Positions 38,798 through 51,038 of a stretch of 64,000 bases of DNA are shown here, piece after piece. The notes beneath the pieces were generated by a model. That model had not been told where the DNA came from. It saw only the letters and a program-made list of their open reading frames with translations, and did no database searches. Position 1 is the first letter of the stretch, and each line of letters starts with the position of its first letter. A program made the translations under genes and the position numbers. The stretch lies in contig JAIUCV010000083.1 of the NCBI GenBank assembly GCA_026724425.1, positions 2,046,001 to 2,110,000 on the forward strand, read 5' to 3'. The DNA comes from Erythrophleum ivorense (taxonomy: Eukaryota > Streptophyta > Magnoliopsida > Fabales > Fabaceae).

Positions 38798-41516
38798 TGA
38801 TAGTAGAATTTTTACTATGCAATTATCCTATAGCACTATCATGTCGATGTAGCACTTAAAGGAGTCAATCCACTCAGGTGAGATGCTATGCAATCAGGAT
38901 GCAATCAAGATAAACTAAGTCAAGCCAATTGCAAATGGTGGGATTATAAACTGAAATCTTAATCAACTGAAATTGTAACATCCGTAAACGTGAAGTGCTG
39001 TTTTGGATGTGGTGTCGGACGACACCAAGTGATCGGGAGTAGTGGCATATGCTCTATACGGTGTGAATCTCGGGTTGGCTGTGCATGTTCTTGTTTGATT
39101 GTTGTGCAGTCGGTCTAAAGGTTCAAGCATTGTGTAGAAAAAATGTGTAAATCGACTTCTGATTAGTTGGTGTCGAGCGACACCAGGAGGGTGTCGATCG
39201 ACACCGGTTTGGGAATCGATTTCCGGTTTAAATCGATTGTGTTCGGTTTTGTGGAGTTGGTCGAGTGGTGTCGACCGACACCAAGGGTTTGTGTCTACCG
39301 ACACCAAGGGTTAGTGTCGCTCTACACCGGTTATCGAGAAATCGGTCGGTTCGATTCAAGTCGGCTGGTTTTGTCAGGTTTAGGGCGAGGAAACCCTACT
39401 TTCGCTAATAAAAACACTGTAGCCGCGTTTGAGGCACAGTTTTCGAGGCAGAGAGTTCTAGAGGCGATTTTGGAGCTTTGGAGGTGATTTCTGGAGTTTT
39501 GGAGTGATTTGTGGATGTTATTCGTGGTTTTATCTTTCCCTTCGTTTCTAATCCGTTTCAAGGTGAGTGCGTGACCGTAGGTCCGTGAATCACTGGAGTT
39601 TTGTTGTGTTGTTGATATTTTGAGTTGTTCTTGAGTTATTTGAGTGATTGATCGATTATGGGGGTTGAATCCCATTAATTTGGTGTTTATATGTTTGTGT
39701 CGCGCTGTTTATCGTTCTGGGTTTCGAGTTGTCGGGCGTGTGTCGAGCGACACCCTCTGGGTGTGTCGATCGACACCTAGCTGGGGAGTGTCGAGCGACA
39801 CAATGGGTGTGTCGATCGACACGAGTACTGTTGCGCGATTTGTTGTTGTTGTTGTTAATGATTATTGTTGTTATGGTTGTTGCTGTTAATTGTTGTATTG
39901 TCTAGTGGTTGGCGTAATTGGCCTGTAGGCGGGATGACCGTCTCACTGAGTATTTATGATAATACTCACGCATCTCTTTCGTAATGTGATGCAGGTAACA
40001 GGAATGTGTGACCGCGGGATCGAGTCTGGAGAGGGGGATGATAGGGTTATTGGTTTTATTGGTTTATTGGTTTATTGTTTTATTATTTGAGTTGGTAGCC
40101 GTGTTTAGGTTGCTAGAGTTATTTATTATTTCTGGAACTATATGTTGAATTGGTTATTTAATTGGTTATTGATATTGAGATATTTGTTGTTGAATTGAAT
40201 TGATAATTTAATTATTTATTTAAAGACTTCCGCTGAGTGTTGTTTAATTACTTAAAAAAAAAAAGGTTGGTTGTTTCAAAAATGGAATGCAATAAGTAAA
40301 AACAATGTAATGAAAGATAAATAAAAGAAGCTAAAGACCAGAAAACTTGATAAACAGAACTTAATATGAAATCATATAAAGCAAATGATCCTAAGGATGG
40401 GGTAATTGACTAATGAATATCCATAATCAACACAAGGTGTTTAACAAAACTCAACAGAGCTAATCCCTGGGCTGCGAACTCGACAGAATGTTAGCCCACT
40501 CTCGTGACGAAAGCTATCGAGTCTGAGGTGCTTCCAGACCCAAGTCTCATCAGCGAAATACACCTCAGCAAGCAGTAAGAAACAGTTCACACAAGCCAAA
40601 ATGCAATCAAGACAACTAATATCTTAGGTATGAAATGCAAATCTCTTGGAAAAGTTGGTTGGGGCATTTCATCAAACACCTTCTGGGTGTGAAATGCCCT
40701 AAGTTCAAATTCCAGATTATCAGAAAGGAATCAACATTAAACTCACTAATCAAGAAGGGAAAACAATAAATCAAAGCTTAAATACCCTAGATGATCATGG
40801 ATCTACACTAATCTAACCCATCCTCAAGAACCCTAAAAGACTACTCAGAAATCACCATGTGAAGTATAAACCCATAAATGAATAAAACTTGAATCAACAT
40901 AAAGAGGATTGAGAGATGAACAAATTTATTGAAGGAATCAAAGGCAAATACTCAAAGACAAAAAAGAAATCTGGATTACAAGTTTTGAACAATAGGGAGG
41001 CAATTTTTAGGATTTTCAGAGTGTTAAAAGATAATCCCTGACAAATGACACCATTAAAGTATTTATACTAGGTTTAAGAAAAAGGGAAAATAAACACGTG
41101 CGTGCAAACTCGACGTCCAACTCGATGTGTTACGTCGAGTGCGCGTAAAGGCGGCTCTTTTGGCTCCAGCTCGATCACCAACTCGACGTGTTACGTCGAG
41201 TGCGCGTAAAGTTAACACCTTTGGCTCCAACTCGACATGTAGGTCGAGTGCGCAGGTCGAGTCCGTTCTCACTTCCTTCCTTCTCCTTGTTTCTTGGCTC
41301 CACTTCATTCCCATGATCAGGCATCCATCTCCTATCTTCAAGACATCCTTTAGAGCTCCAAAATTACCTGATAACAAATGTATGCAATGCTAATGCAAAT
41401 CCTATCAAGTATGAAAAGTGGATGCATATGGATGTAAATGGTAAGGATGTGATGTGATATGTATGCAAAAAGGGTGAATAAAGGCTGCTAAAACCATGCG
41501 AAATACAAGTACATCA
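38798..41516 (-). repeat. LTR (3' LTR in element orientation), interrupted by a solo LTR
   Basis: It matches 45961-47382 closely. Its length without the inserted 1.3-kb solo LTR is about 1.41 kb, agreeing with the other LTR. At 41105-41265 it carries TCGA palindromes (ACTCGACGT, three bases, ACGTCGAGT). Confidence 0.93.
38974..40278 (+). repeat. Solo LTR 1 (family with GTGTCGATCGACAC palindromes)
   Basis: It begins TGTAACATCCG and ends GGTTGTTTCA. Flanks are GAAAT (38969-38973) and AAAAT (40279-40283), a 5-bp target duplication with one change; the uninterrupted site exists at about 46130. About ten copies or near copies of GTGTCGATCGACAC lie at 39011-39328 and 39739-39822. No internal domain remains, so it is a recombination product. 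The same family recurs at 48953. Confidence 0.93.
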
Positions 41517-43492
41517 ACACCTCCAAATTTGTCTTTTGCTTGCCCTCAAGCAAACAAATAAGGACGAAGAAAGGGATGAGGTTTGAAAACGAGCCGATAT
41601 AGCCAAAACAAGCCAGCAAAAACGGTTTGATATGTGTCTAGGTTCAAGATTCTAAAATGCAACAAGGTGAGAGTTATTTTTGAAAATCTAAGCCATGTTT
41701 AACAAGACCAATCCAACTTCACAGTCACTCAAACACTGCATTCCTCTTAGCAAATCCCTTTAACATTCATTAAGTAAAACAATGAACCAAGTACATGCAA
41801 ATCAACAACTCATTTCCCTAAAGGTAAAGGTTTAAGAAACAAAGATGGCTCCTTATACGCATAAATAGGGTTAAAAACAGGGGTCTCTCAAGAAAATGAC
41901 AATGCTTTGGCAGAAGGCTAAGAGTTAGAACCAAGGATGATGCAAGAGCAGAATTCTCAACTACCTAGCACAGACTCGATCGAGCTAACACCCAGACCCC
42001 AGAAGAAATGAAGAACAACTCCTAACTACCCTTTAGGCATTTTGCCTTTAGACACAGAGGAGCACATGCTCTTTTCTTTCTTTTTCTTTTTAACAAGCCA
42101 AGGGAGAGGTCAATCTTATGGTAACATCTAGCGGTTTGGGAAATCTAACACTTAGGGAACTTTTTTATTTCTTTTAACCAACTGAGGCAATTGCCTTCTT
42201 TTCTTTTAACTTAGAACTCTTTTTTCTTTCTTTAAGCTATTCCTAAACCTTTACTAGACCCTTTTGAAACACAAAAAAACTCCCTGGCCTTAACCAAAAC
42301 ATTTTTTTTTTCTTTTCCCACTTTTTGAAATTGCCCAAGATAAACATTGTCACCCCCAAACTCAGCTTAAGTACTACTCCCAAGAACTAGATACTTTGAA
42401 ACTCTACTCTTGCCGGTTTAAACTCAACACATTCTGCTAAGCATGATCGAAAAGGACTCACAAGCACACACAAGAGTAAAAAGGGTTTAAAGGAAAAGGC
42501 TTAGGTTAAGGGTATGGGAAACCGTCCCTAAGATGAGGATTAGGCTACCTGGACAAACAAGACGGATAAACAGATGGGAAAAGATTGTCCAGATATGTAT
42601 GCTATCCATGAGTTGCTTTTAATGCATGCAATGATATTTATAATGTCAAGATTAAGGTTTAGATAAACAGAGATAAGCATCAAATCGCAGCAGTGATCGA
42701 GTGAGATGTGCATGTCATGATGTGGTCAAAGTAAACATGGTTCTTCCTTAATGTTCATTCCTCACCCTAATGCACAAGAGAATCAAGAACCAAGGCACAT
42801 AACAGACCGCATGAGATGGCAAGTTTACAATGCTATATCAACAATGCAGCATGAATGCAAAACTGTATGATGCAAACTAGACTCAATTCTAAACATATGA
42901 ATGCACCTACATGAATTTTTTTTGGATTTTTCGAAAACTTTTCAAATTTTTATGGGTTTTTCTATGCCTTATATGATGCAAAAATTTGAGATAAGAAAAC
43001 AGAAGACAGAGTTAAATACATCTCAACCCCTCCCCCAAACTTGAATTACACATTCCCATGTGTAACAAAACAAAATAGAAGGTTTCAAGAATCAATAACC
43101 AATAAACACAGCAATGAAATGGTATGTACAATGGTGTTGGAGTTGATAACTCTAATGGAATTAGGAGAAGGAGTACGGTGAAAGCTAGAGTGGTTCTAGG
43201 CTTACTGGATGGGAGTGATCGAGTCTGCGATCAAGCTAGTGCATTATGGCGAGTGCAGGCTCTGGCAGCTGATCGAGCCTGTGATCGAGTCAATATTTTG
43301 CCATTTTTCCACAGTTTGTTGTCTTGGCCCTTTTAGCTCAAACTCCTTTCTTGAGACCTGCCAATCAAAGACACTACAAAAACACATTAAATAAACCAAA
43401 AACTTAAAGCAATATGTACAAGGATAAGCATGGGACTTCCTCTCAAGTGAGCTTTGTTTTAAGTCTCTTAGCTTGACTTTCCCTTGAACTTG
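41517..43492 (-). other. Non-coding interior of the Gypsy element
   Basis: No ORF with a recognisable domain over 2 kb where pol or a 3' spacer would lie. A purine-rich AAATTTGGAGGTG precedes the LTR on the minus strand and is the likely polypurine tract. TCGAGT-type motifs recur (41965, 43217-43290). Confidence 0.6.
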
Positions 43493-44673
43493 CTAGGGAG
43501 GGTTGAAATCTGGCCTGCCTTCAAGAGTGATGGTCAGGACCTGAGAGGGAAGCTCTTGAAGCTTGATTGGATCTTTATGGAGTTCAGAACTGATGACGGC
43601 TCTAGCGCTTGAGAAAGGTTTAGATCTTCCTTTGTACTTGACCTTGTACTCAATCTTTCTACCCTTGAGTTCCAGTGGCAAAAGAGTCACTGCGGGGTGA
43701 GATGGGTTTGGGGAGGGAAGCTGAGGTTCATTTCTCTTATTTTCTTCTTGAGAGTAGCCTTTGAAACCATTCTCACCCCCTCCTTTTGAGCACTTCCCAA
43801 TTGCTCACTGAACAATGCCTGAAGGCTATCTCCATCAAAAACGCCTATATGACGCTCATCAAGCTTTGTAGACACACTATGCAGCACCTTCACAGCCTCA
43901 ACAAGTCTAGATTCAATCACTTTGGATCCCAACTCTGAAGTTGTTATAGTTCCACAATAATACTCAGTAGTGTAACCCTTGAGTGGGTAGGAGACCTTGT
44001 TGTTGACATTGTGAAGGATCACCATCTTGTTGGGGAAATCAATTGAGGCTCCAGCTGTAGTAAGGAATGGAGTTCCAAGGATCAATGGGACCTCTTTCTT
44101 ATCAACCATATCCAGAACAGTGAGGTCTGTTGGTATGGTGCATTCTCCAACCTTCAGAGGATAATCCATGATAATACCAAGTGGAGACTTAGAAGAAGCA
44201 TCCCCAAACATGATAGAAGATCTAGGCCACTGCATCATACTCTGTGCACCCAGCTTATTAACCAAACCCAGCAAAATCAAATTTACACTTGCTCCTGAAT
44301 CCACAAGTGCATCATCCAGCTGCAAATCACCAAGAGAGCAGGGCAGAGTAAACTTTCCTTGATCTTTGAGTTTAGGAAGTGAGGATGGTGTGACTTGGGG
44401 TTCACTAGAGAGTTCCAAAAGCTCAGTGACTTTCTCCTTGTTTGCAAGAACATCCCTAATCAGCTTCATTTGGAGATGAGCTTCTTTCATGTTTTCCATA
44501 TTTGGTAACTCAACACCAATCTCACTCATATCAGCTCTAAACTTGGAGATGACCTTCTTTTGAGCCTTGGTGAGGATTCTGCCTGGAAATGGAAGCGGGG
44601 GCTTATAAGGAGACAAAACAACTTGTTCATGACGTGAGGTTGGCTTGACTCTATCAACATGTCGAGCTTGCAA
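43493..44673 (-). pseudogene. Athila-like aspartic protease region
   Basis: A long open stretch (44673-43687) carries PYKPPLPFPGR, the usual Athila motif before the protease, and QLDDALVDSGASVNLILLGL, in which the DSG triad is the protease active site, followed by PLILGTPFLTTAGA. A stop at 43689-43687 interrupts it; 43690-43493 continues briefly in another frame. Reverse transcriptase should follow in a complete element, but here the sequence changes to non-coding. Confidence 0.85.
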
Positions 44674-44727
44674 GTAGCTTCTACCATTTTCGCCCTGTTG
44701 TGCTCTGACTCGATTTGGTGATAGGGT

Positions 44728-45768
44728 CTACTGATCGAGTTTACCCTTTAACCCAGATTTCAGCTCATTATGACCTTTAATCTTAAACTCATCTTCAGTG
44801 CAATCCTCCCCTTCTGTAATCTTAATGTCTTCATTAAAGTTTGTACCATGGAGAAGCCTAGAGATCTTTTGGATGGCTCTTTCATTCTCAGCTGCATGGT
44901 CTATGTCATCGTTTGAGTAGATGACATGGCAGTGGTCCTTGGGGGTTTTGAATTGATTTCCCACGGAGTTGACCATGTTGGTATGAACTGGAAGCTGCAC
45001 CTTTGTTCTCAATGATCAGTATTTTGGAGTTCAGTGATTCAATCTTACTGTTAATCTCTGCAAGCTTCTTGCTTGTCTCCATATCTCCATTGGCCTGGCC
45101 CTGTAAGAGCTGCTGTATCATTGACCTCATGTCAGGTTCCTGAACCTGTTGTGTCTGATTCTGCTGAGGGGCAAACCCTGGTGGTGCACCCAACTGCTGC
45201 TTCTGCTGATAACCGCCCTGATGGCTCTGGAACTGGCCCTTGGGAACAAAGACTTACTGCTGTGGCTAACTCTGTTGTTGCTGTGGGGGATACACTTGGT
45301 GCTTCTGTAAGAGAGGTTTGGGTCTGCCTTGTAGGTGTAGTAACCCTTGTTGTATCCTTCCTCGGTGTTCTGCACATAGCTCATTTCCTCAACTTTCCGA
45401 TCATTCTCCCCTTGGATCTGAACATACTCTTCCTCAGAAACGAAATGGACTTGCTTCATGGTTGATTGGGCCTGAAGTAATTTGTCCAATTTCTCATTCA
45501 AGGCCTTCATTTCTTTCCTATGCTTGTCATCAGATTCGACAGAGCTCCTGGTGGTGCGGTCATATTCTTCATTATAATTCCCATATGACCGAGCCAAGTT
45601 CTCCACTAGCTGCCAGCCGTCATCCACGTCCTGATTTAGGAAGTCACCGTTGCTTGCTGTATCCAACATCTGCCTAAAGGCTCTCCCCATCAAGTAATTG
45701 ATGTTCAGTCGGTTGATGTTGTCTAAGTAATTGATCAAGTTGCTGCTGCCCTTTGACCTCGTTTGCAT
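44728..45768 (-). pseudogene. Athila-like gag remnant
   Basis: Minus-strand reading starts [20 protein letters not shown] and includes [20 protein letters not shown], similar to the segment after the capsid domain in Athila gag. A Gln/Pro-rich region follows ([20 protein letters not shown]) with frame changes near 45190, 45010 and 44730. Capsid N-terminal parts are missing. Non-functional. Confidence 0.75.
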
Positions 45769-45944
45769 GCAACCAAAGTACTAACTCGATGCGACACGTC
45801 GAGTCTGCACATCGAGTGTGTCGTGTGAGGTACCTGAGATGACAAAGACAGAGAGAATTGAAAAATCAGTAAAATGAGTAGCTTGGAAACGAACTTGATC
45901 TTAAGTTATTTGAAATCCTAAATGTAGCAAACAAACACCCAACT

Positions 45945-45957
45945 GGCAACGGCGCCA
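45945..45957 (-). other. Primer-binding site of the Gypsy element
   Basis: Minus-strand TGGCGCCGTTGCC, three bases inside the 5' LTR, is the form typical of plant Athila/Tat elements. Confidence 0.8.
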
Positions 45958-45960
45958 AAT

Positions 45961-47382
45961 TGATAGTAGAATTTTTACTATGCAATTATCCTATAGCACT
46001 ATCATGTCGATGTAGCACTTAAAGGAGTCAATCCAATCAGGTGAGATGCTATGCAATCAGGATGCAATCAAGATAAACTAAGTCAAGCCAATTGCAAATG
46101 GTGGGATTATAAACTGAAATTTTAATTAACTGAAATGGAATGCAATAAGTAAAAGCAATGTAATGAAAGATAAATAAAAGAAGATAAAGACCAGAAAGCT
46201 TGATAAACAGAACTTAATATGAAGTCAGATAAAGCAAAGGATCCTAAGGATGGGGTAATTGACTAATGAATATCCATAATCAACACAAGGTGTTTAACAA
46301 AACTCAGCGGAGCTAATCCCTAGGCTGTGAATTCGACAGAAAGCTAGCCCACTCTCGTGACAAAAGCTATCGAGTCTGAGGTGCTACCAGACCCAACTCT
46401 CATCAGCGAAATACACCTCAAAAAGCAGTAAGAAACAGTTCACACAAGCCAAAATGCAATCAAGACAACTAATATCTTAGGTATGAAATGCAAATCTCTT
46501 GGAAAAGTTGGTTGGGCATTTCATCAAACACCTTCTGGGTGTGAAATGCCCTAAGTTCAAATTCCAGATTATCAGAAAGGAATCAGCATTAAACTCACTA
46601 ATCAAGAAAGGAAAACAATAAATCAAAGCTTAAACACCCTAGATGATCATGGATCTACACTAATCTAACCCATCCTCAAGAACCCTAAAAGACTACTCAG
46701 AAATCGCCATGTGAAGTATAAACCCAGAAATGAATAAAACTTGAATCAACATAAAGAGGATTGAGAGATGAACAAATTTATTGAAGGAATCAAAGGCAAA
46801 TACTCAAAGACAAAAAAGAAATCTGGATTACAAGTTTTGAACAATAGGAAGGCAATTTTTAGGATTTTCAGAGTGTTAAAAGATAATCCCTGACAAATGA
46901 CACCATTAAAGTATTTATACTAGGTTTAAGAAAAAGGGAAAATAAACACGTGCGTGCAAACTCGACGTCCAACTCGATGTGTTACGTCGAGTGCGCGTAA
47001 AGGCGGCTCCTTTGGCTCCAGCTCGATCACCAACTCGACGTGTTACGTCGAGTGCGCGTAAAGTTAACACCTTTGGCTCCAACTCGACATGTAGGTCGAG
47101 TGCGCAGGTCGAGTCCGTTCTCACTTCCTTCCTTCTCCTTGTTTCTTGGCTCCACTTCATTCCCATGATCAGGCATCCATCTCCTATCTTCAAGACATCC
47201 TTTAGAGCTCCAAAAGTACCTGATAACAGCTCCAAATGCAAGGATGTATGCAATGCTAATGCAAATCCTATCAAGTATGAAAAGTGGATGCATATGGATG
47301 TAAATGGTAAGGATGTGATGTGATATGTATGCAAAAGGGGTGAATAAAGGGTGCTAAAACCATGCGAAATACAAGTACATCA
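45961..47382 (-). repeat. LTR (5' LTR in element orientation), 1,422 bp
   Basis: Uninterrupted copy. It contains the original target sequence of the solo LTR (CTGAAATGGAATGC, about 46130), which confirms where that insertion went in the other LTR. A short indel near 47228-47243 separates the two LTRs besides scattered substitutions. Confidence 0.95.
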
Positions 47383-47387
47383 GCAGA

Positions 47388-47953
47388 AAGCCGAAACGTT
47401 TTGGAAACGTATCGCTGCATACTTCGTCTCAAGCCCTAAGCTTGCTGGTCTTCCACCGCGAGATTCGAGTCTTTGTAAGCAGAGATGGCAGAAGATAAAC
47501 GAACAGGTCTGCAAGTTTGTTGGGGCTTATTAGACTGCAAAAAAACAGACAAGCAGTGGCCAAAATGACAACGACACGCTTCGTAATGACCAGAAATGGT
47601 GTGCTTCCTTTAATGCCAAAACTGGTGGAAGTTCAAAAAGAAGAAGGGGTGAGGCTGACACTGAACATGATGGAAGGTCACCAATAGTTCTAGAGGATGT
47701 GGATGAAGCTATGGCTCGGCCTATAGGAATCAAAGCAGAAAAAGCGAAAGCTAAGAAGGGTACAAGGGAAAGTGAACCTATTTCCCTAGAGAAATATGAG
47801 ACCATGCGCTTAGATAGGAAGGAGGACTTAGCCATGAGTGAAAGGCTCTCGAGGCATGCAGTTCTAGATAGTCTCCTAGCTAAAAAGGAACCACTTTCTG
47901 AGAAAGAGATTGCTCTTAAGGACAAGCTAATCGATGACATGACGTCAAATTAG
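47388..47953 (+). pseudogene. Harbinger ORF1 (Myb/SANT-like), 3' part
   Basis: It continues the same protein after the inserted element: ETFWKRIAAYFVSSPKLAGL, then CKQRWQKINEQVCKFVGAY, the SANT/Myb helix region, a stop at 47531-47533, then DQKWCASFNA and a charged coiled-coil tail ending DKLIDDMTSN. A piece between the SANT region and DQKWC seems to be deleted compared with full-length relatives. Confidence 0.85.
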
Positions 47954-48637
47954 AAAACCAGTTTTATGTTTGTAATTTGTTTTTCGTTTGATTTTAATGT
48001 GTTCTTTGATTTTCATCTATGTGTTATCCGTTTTCTAAGAATTATGTTCGGCTTCCATATGTTTAATATTTTTCTTGTGTTTTCTAGTATCATGTAATCA
48101 AACCAGTATTGCTTATTATGTAATCTGATTTTCATGTTATGTTTCATTTTGTTTGTCATGTCTTTAACATATCTTTGGTTTTCCATGTCTTGATATTGTA
48201 GGGCTGAAAAAATGACTCTTGCTTTTACGTGAAGGTCAAGCACGAGACCAGGGACAAGGACAAGCTAATCTAAGGACAAGTTTTACTCAAATGTTTTGTT
48301 TCTTTTGTTTTATATTTGATCACATGAGTTTGTTTCTTCTGTTTTCTGTTTGGTCACCAGTGCTGTATTACACTTACTTTCACGTAAAGGTCAATCACGA
48401 GATAAGTGATGTTTGTTATCTTGTATTTCGTTTCATTATGTTTTCGGCTTGCTATATATTCGTATAGACATTGCAAATGCAAAATCACAAATTCACTCCT
48501 CTCTTTTCTCTTCTCTAGAAACTCAGACAACAACAACACTCACTTCTTTTCTATTTTATCTAGAAACTCAAACCAAAAAATCACTCATTTCTTTTATCTT
48601 CTCTACAAACGCAAAACACAACACTCAAACCAAGTTT
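47954..48637 (+). other. Spacer between Harbinger ORF1 and transposase
   Basis: AT-rich with no coding content. It includes the leader of the transposase gene, with a TC-rich repeat of CTAGAAACTCA near 48516 and 48561. Confidence 0.5.
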
Positions 48638-48952
48638 ATGGGTTCATCTTCTAATCATCACTTCTCTGTTCATGACCATTTCGACCAAGCAGCTGATCAA
48701 GCATTTGAGCAAGCAACCGTTGGTTATGGTCAGCCTAGAAAAGAGAAGAAAAAGAGACAATATATAGAAAGAAACCGCGAGCAAGGCCAAGACACTTTGT
48801 GGAACGACTATTTCGCAGAAAATGCCACATACCCGGCGTATATGTTCCGACGACGTTTCAGAATGAACAAGCACTTGTTCGAGAAAATAGTTGATCGACT
48901 CTCGACGCACGTTCCATACTTTCAACAAGGTACATATGCTACCGGAAGGTCT
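48638..48952 (+). pseudogene. Harbinger DDE transposase, 5' part
   Basis: Starts MGSSSNHHFSVHDHFDQAAD and continues to YPAYMFRRRFRMNKHLFEKI and STHVPYFQQ, the N-terminal region of plant PIF/Harbinger nucleases. The frame is open up to GGTCT (48948-48952), where a solo LTR is inserted. In relatives this protein is about 400-450 residues. Confidence 0.88.
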
Positions 48953-50068
48953 TGTAACGTCCGTAAACCAAAGAAGTGGGATTTTTGCCTGGTGTCGATC
49001 GACACCGGCCTGATTGCAATTTTCCGGTTTGTTTTAACTCGTTGGTTTTCGCTTGGTTTGGGTTGGAAACCCTAAGACTCGAAATAAAAAGGGGCTGGCC
49101 GCGTTTTGGAGCTCTTATTTTTCGAGGCAGAGAGTTTAGAAGGCGATTTTGGAGCTTTGTGGAGAGTTTTGGAGCTTTTGGGTGCATGTTGACTGATTGT
49201 TGTTCATCTTCCATTCCTCTTTCTCAATCCCAAATCAAGGTGAGTGCGTGACTGTGGGTCTGTGGTTTCTAGATCTAGGTTGCTAGATCGATAGATAGAT
49301 GAGTTCTGTGATTTACGTGAGTTTATGTGTTGATTTTCGTGTTTATTGTATGTTGAATCTTGTATGGCGTGATTATTGTGAAGTTTGTGAGTTTTTGGTG
49401 CTGTTGTATCGCACTTGGAATCACCCTGTCGAACGGGTGTCGAACGACACCAAGCTAGTGTCGGTCGACACCAAGGTCGCGGGTGTCGAACGACACCGAG
49501 CGGGTGTCGGTGACTCCAGAGGCTGGTTCGATCGGATTGTTTTGGTTTAATTGAATTGAAATTAAAGTGAAATGATTAATCGGTTTAATGGATTTAATTG
49601 ATTTAAGTGGATAATTGGTTTGATTTAATTAATTATTTTTGGATTAATAATTAATTAATATTATTATTTAATTATGAGAATTATTTCATAATTATCTGGA
49701 AATATTTTAAATGTGAAAATATTTAATAATTGTGAAAATTATTTAAAAGACTTAAATTGTCTAGAAATTGCGTAATTGGCCCGTGGGCAGAATGATCGTC
49801 TCACTAAGTATTTATGATAATACTTACACATCTCTATTTTAATGTGATGCAGGTAATAGAAATGTCTAAGCGCGGAATCAAGGCCGAAGAAGAGGATGAT
49901 AGGATTTATGTGTTATTCGTTTTGCTTAAGTTGATAGACTTGTTTAAGATTTGAGTTCATTGTTTTTGGCTTTTATGTTGAACTGAAATTTATTATTTAT
50001 TGATTTATTTATTTAAAGACTTCCGCTGAGCATTGAATTAATTAAAAAAAAAAAGCATGGTTGTTTCA
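48953..50068 (+). repeat. Solo LTR 2 (same family as solo LTR 1)
   Basis: Begins TGTAACGTCCG and ends GGTTGTTTCA, flanked by GGTCT on both sides (48948-48952 and 50069-50073). It shares with solo LTR 1 the start, the CTCACTAAGTATTTATGATA block (49801 onward), the TAATGTGATGCAGGTAA block and the AAAGACTTCCGCTGAG block near the end. Palindromes GTGTCGATCGACAC or variants lie at 48992-49005 and 49437-49497. It sits in the Harbinger transposase gene. Confidence 0.95.
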
Positions 50069-50073
50069 GGTCT

Positions 50074-51038
50074 AGTTTAACCCCACTACAAAAGTGCACG
50101 GCAGCTATCCGTATTTTGGCATACGGTTGTGCAGCTGACAAGGTTGACGAATACCTCCGGGTTGCTGAAACTACTGCACTCAAATGCTTGGAAAAGTTCG
50201 TGAAAGCAATAATATCTTTGTTCGGGGAAGAGTATCTAAGAACACCCACATCTGATGATCTTAAACGGCTACTTGACGTTGGAGAGGCACGCGGATTTCC
50301 CGGGATGATAGGGAGCATCGATTGTATGCATTGGGAGTGGAAAAATTGTTCAATCGCTTGGGCAGGACAATATACACGTGGCTCTGGCAAACCAACAATT
50401 GTTTTAGAGGCTGTAACTTCTCATGATCTCTGGATTTTGCATGCGTTTTTTGAACCCCCAGGTACCTTAAACGATATCAATGTTCTTGATCGTTCACCTG
50501 TTTTTGATGATATTTTACAAGGTCGAGCTCCGAGAGTGAGTAACTACGCCAATGGCCGCAAATATAAGTTGGCTTACTATCTCACAGATGGTATTTATCC
50601 TAAATGGGAAACTTTTATGCCAACAATTCGAATGCCGCAAGATCCCAAAGCATCGTTATATGCTCGATATCAAGAACATTACCGGAAAGATGTCGACGAG
50701 CTTTTGGAGTCTTGCAAGCTCGATTTGTCATTGTGAAAAACCCGGCTCTTTTTTGGGATTAGGTAAAGGTTGGAAAAATTATGAGAGCATGTGTTATACT
50801 GCATAATATGAAAGTTGAAGACGAACGGGGTGGATACAGTCTTGTCAATGTATCTGAATTCGAGCAAGGAGAAGGAAGCAGAACTTCACAAGTGGAGAAT
50901 CCGGTCTTTGACGATATGGAAACAAATCTAGATATCGAGAGTATGATGGCGAATCGAAATAACATTTGTGATCTAACAAAGCATGAACAATTGAAAGCGG
51001 ATTTGATTGAGCATGTATGGCATAAATTTTGGGGGAAT
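50074..51038 (+). pseudogene. Harbinger DDE transposase, 3' part
   Basis: After the solo LTR the frame resumes with SLTPLQKCTAAIRILAYG. The catalytic domain has GSIDCMHWEWKNC (first Asp) and FFEPPGTLNDINVLDRS (second Asp region). A frameshift at about 50700 and a TAG in the shifted frame near 50759 break the protein. It then continues as RACVILHNMKVEDER and ends at HKFWGN, where the next solo LTR has inserted at GGAAT (51034-51038). It is dead even apart from the insertions. Confidence 0.88.

Larger units (their letters stand above)
38798..47382 (-). mobile_element. Athila/Tat-like Ty3/Gypsy element lacking pol, minus strand
   Basis: LTRs starting TGATAGTAG and ending TACATCA (plus-strand view) bound the element, flanked by GCAGA at 38793-38797 and 47383-47387, a perfect 5-bp target duplication. 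On the minus strand the 5' LTR is followed directly by ATTTGGCGCCGTTGCC, a primer-binding site of the Athila/Tat type. Only gag- and protease-like coding sequence is present. I see no reverse transcriptase, RNase H or integrase in the 4.4-kb interior, so it must have depended on another element. Confidence 0.88.

Noticed and set aside
45073..45677. Plus-strand ORFs of 119-130 codons
   Set aside because: They are shadows of the minus-strand gag frames of the Gypsy element.
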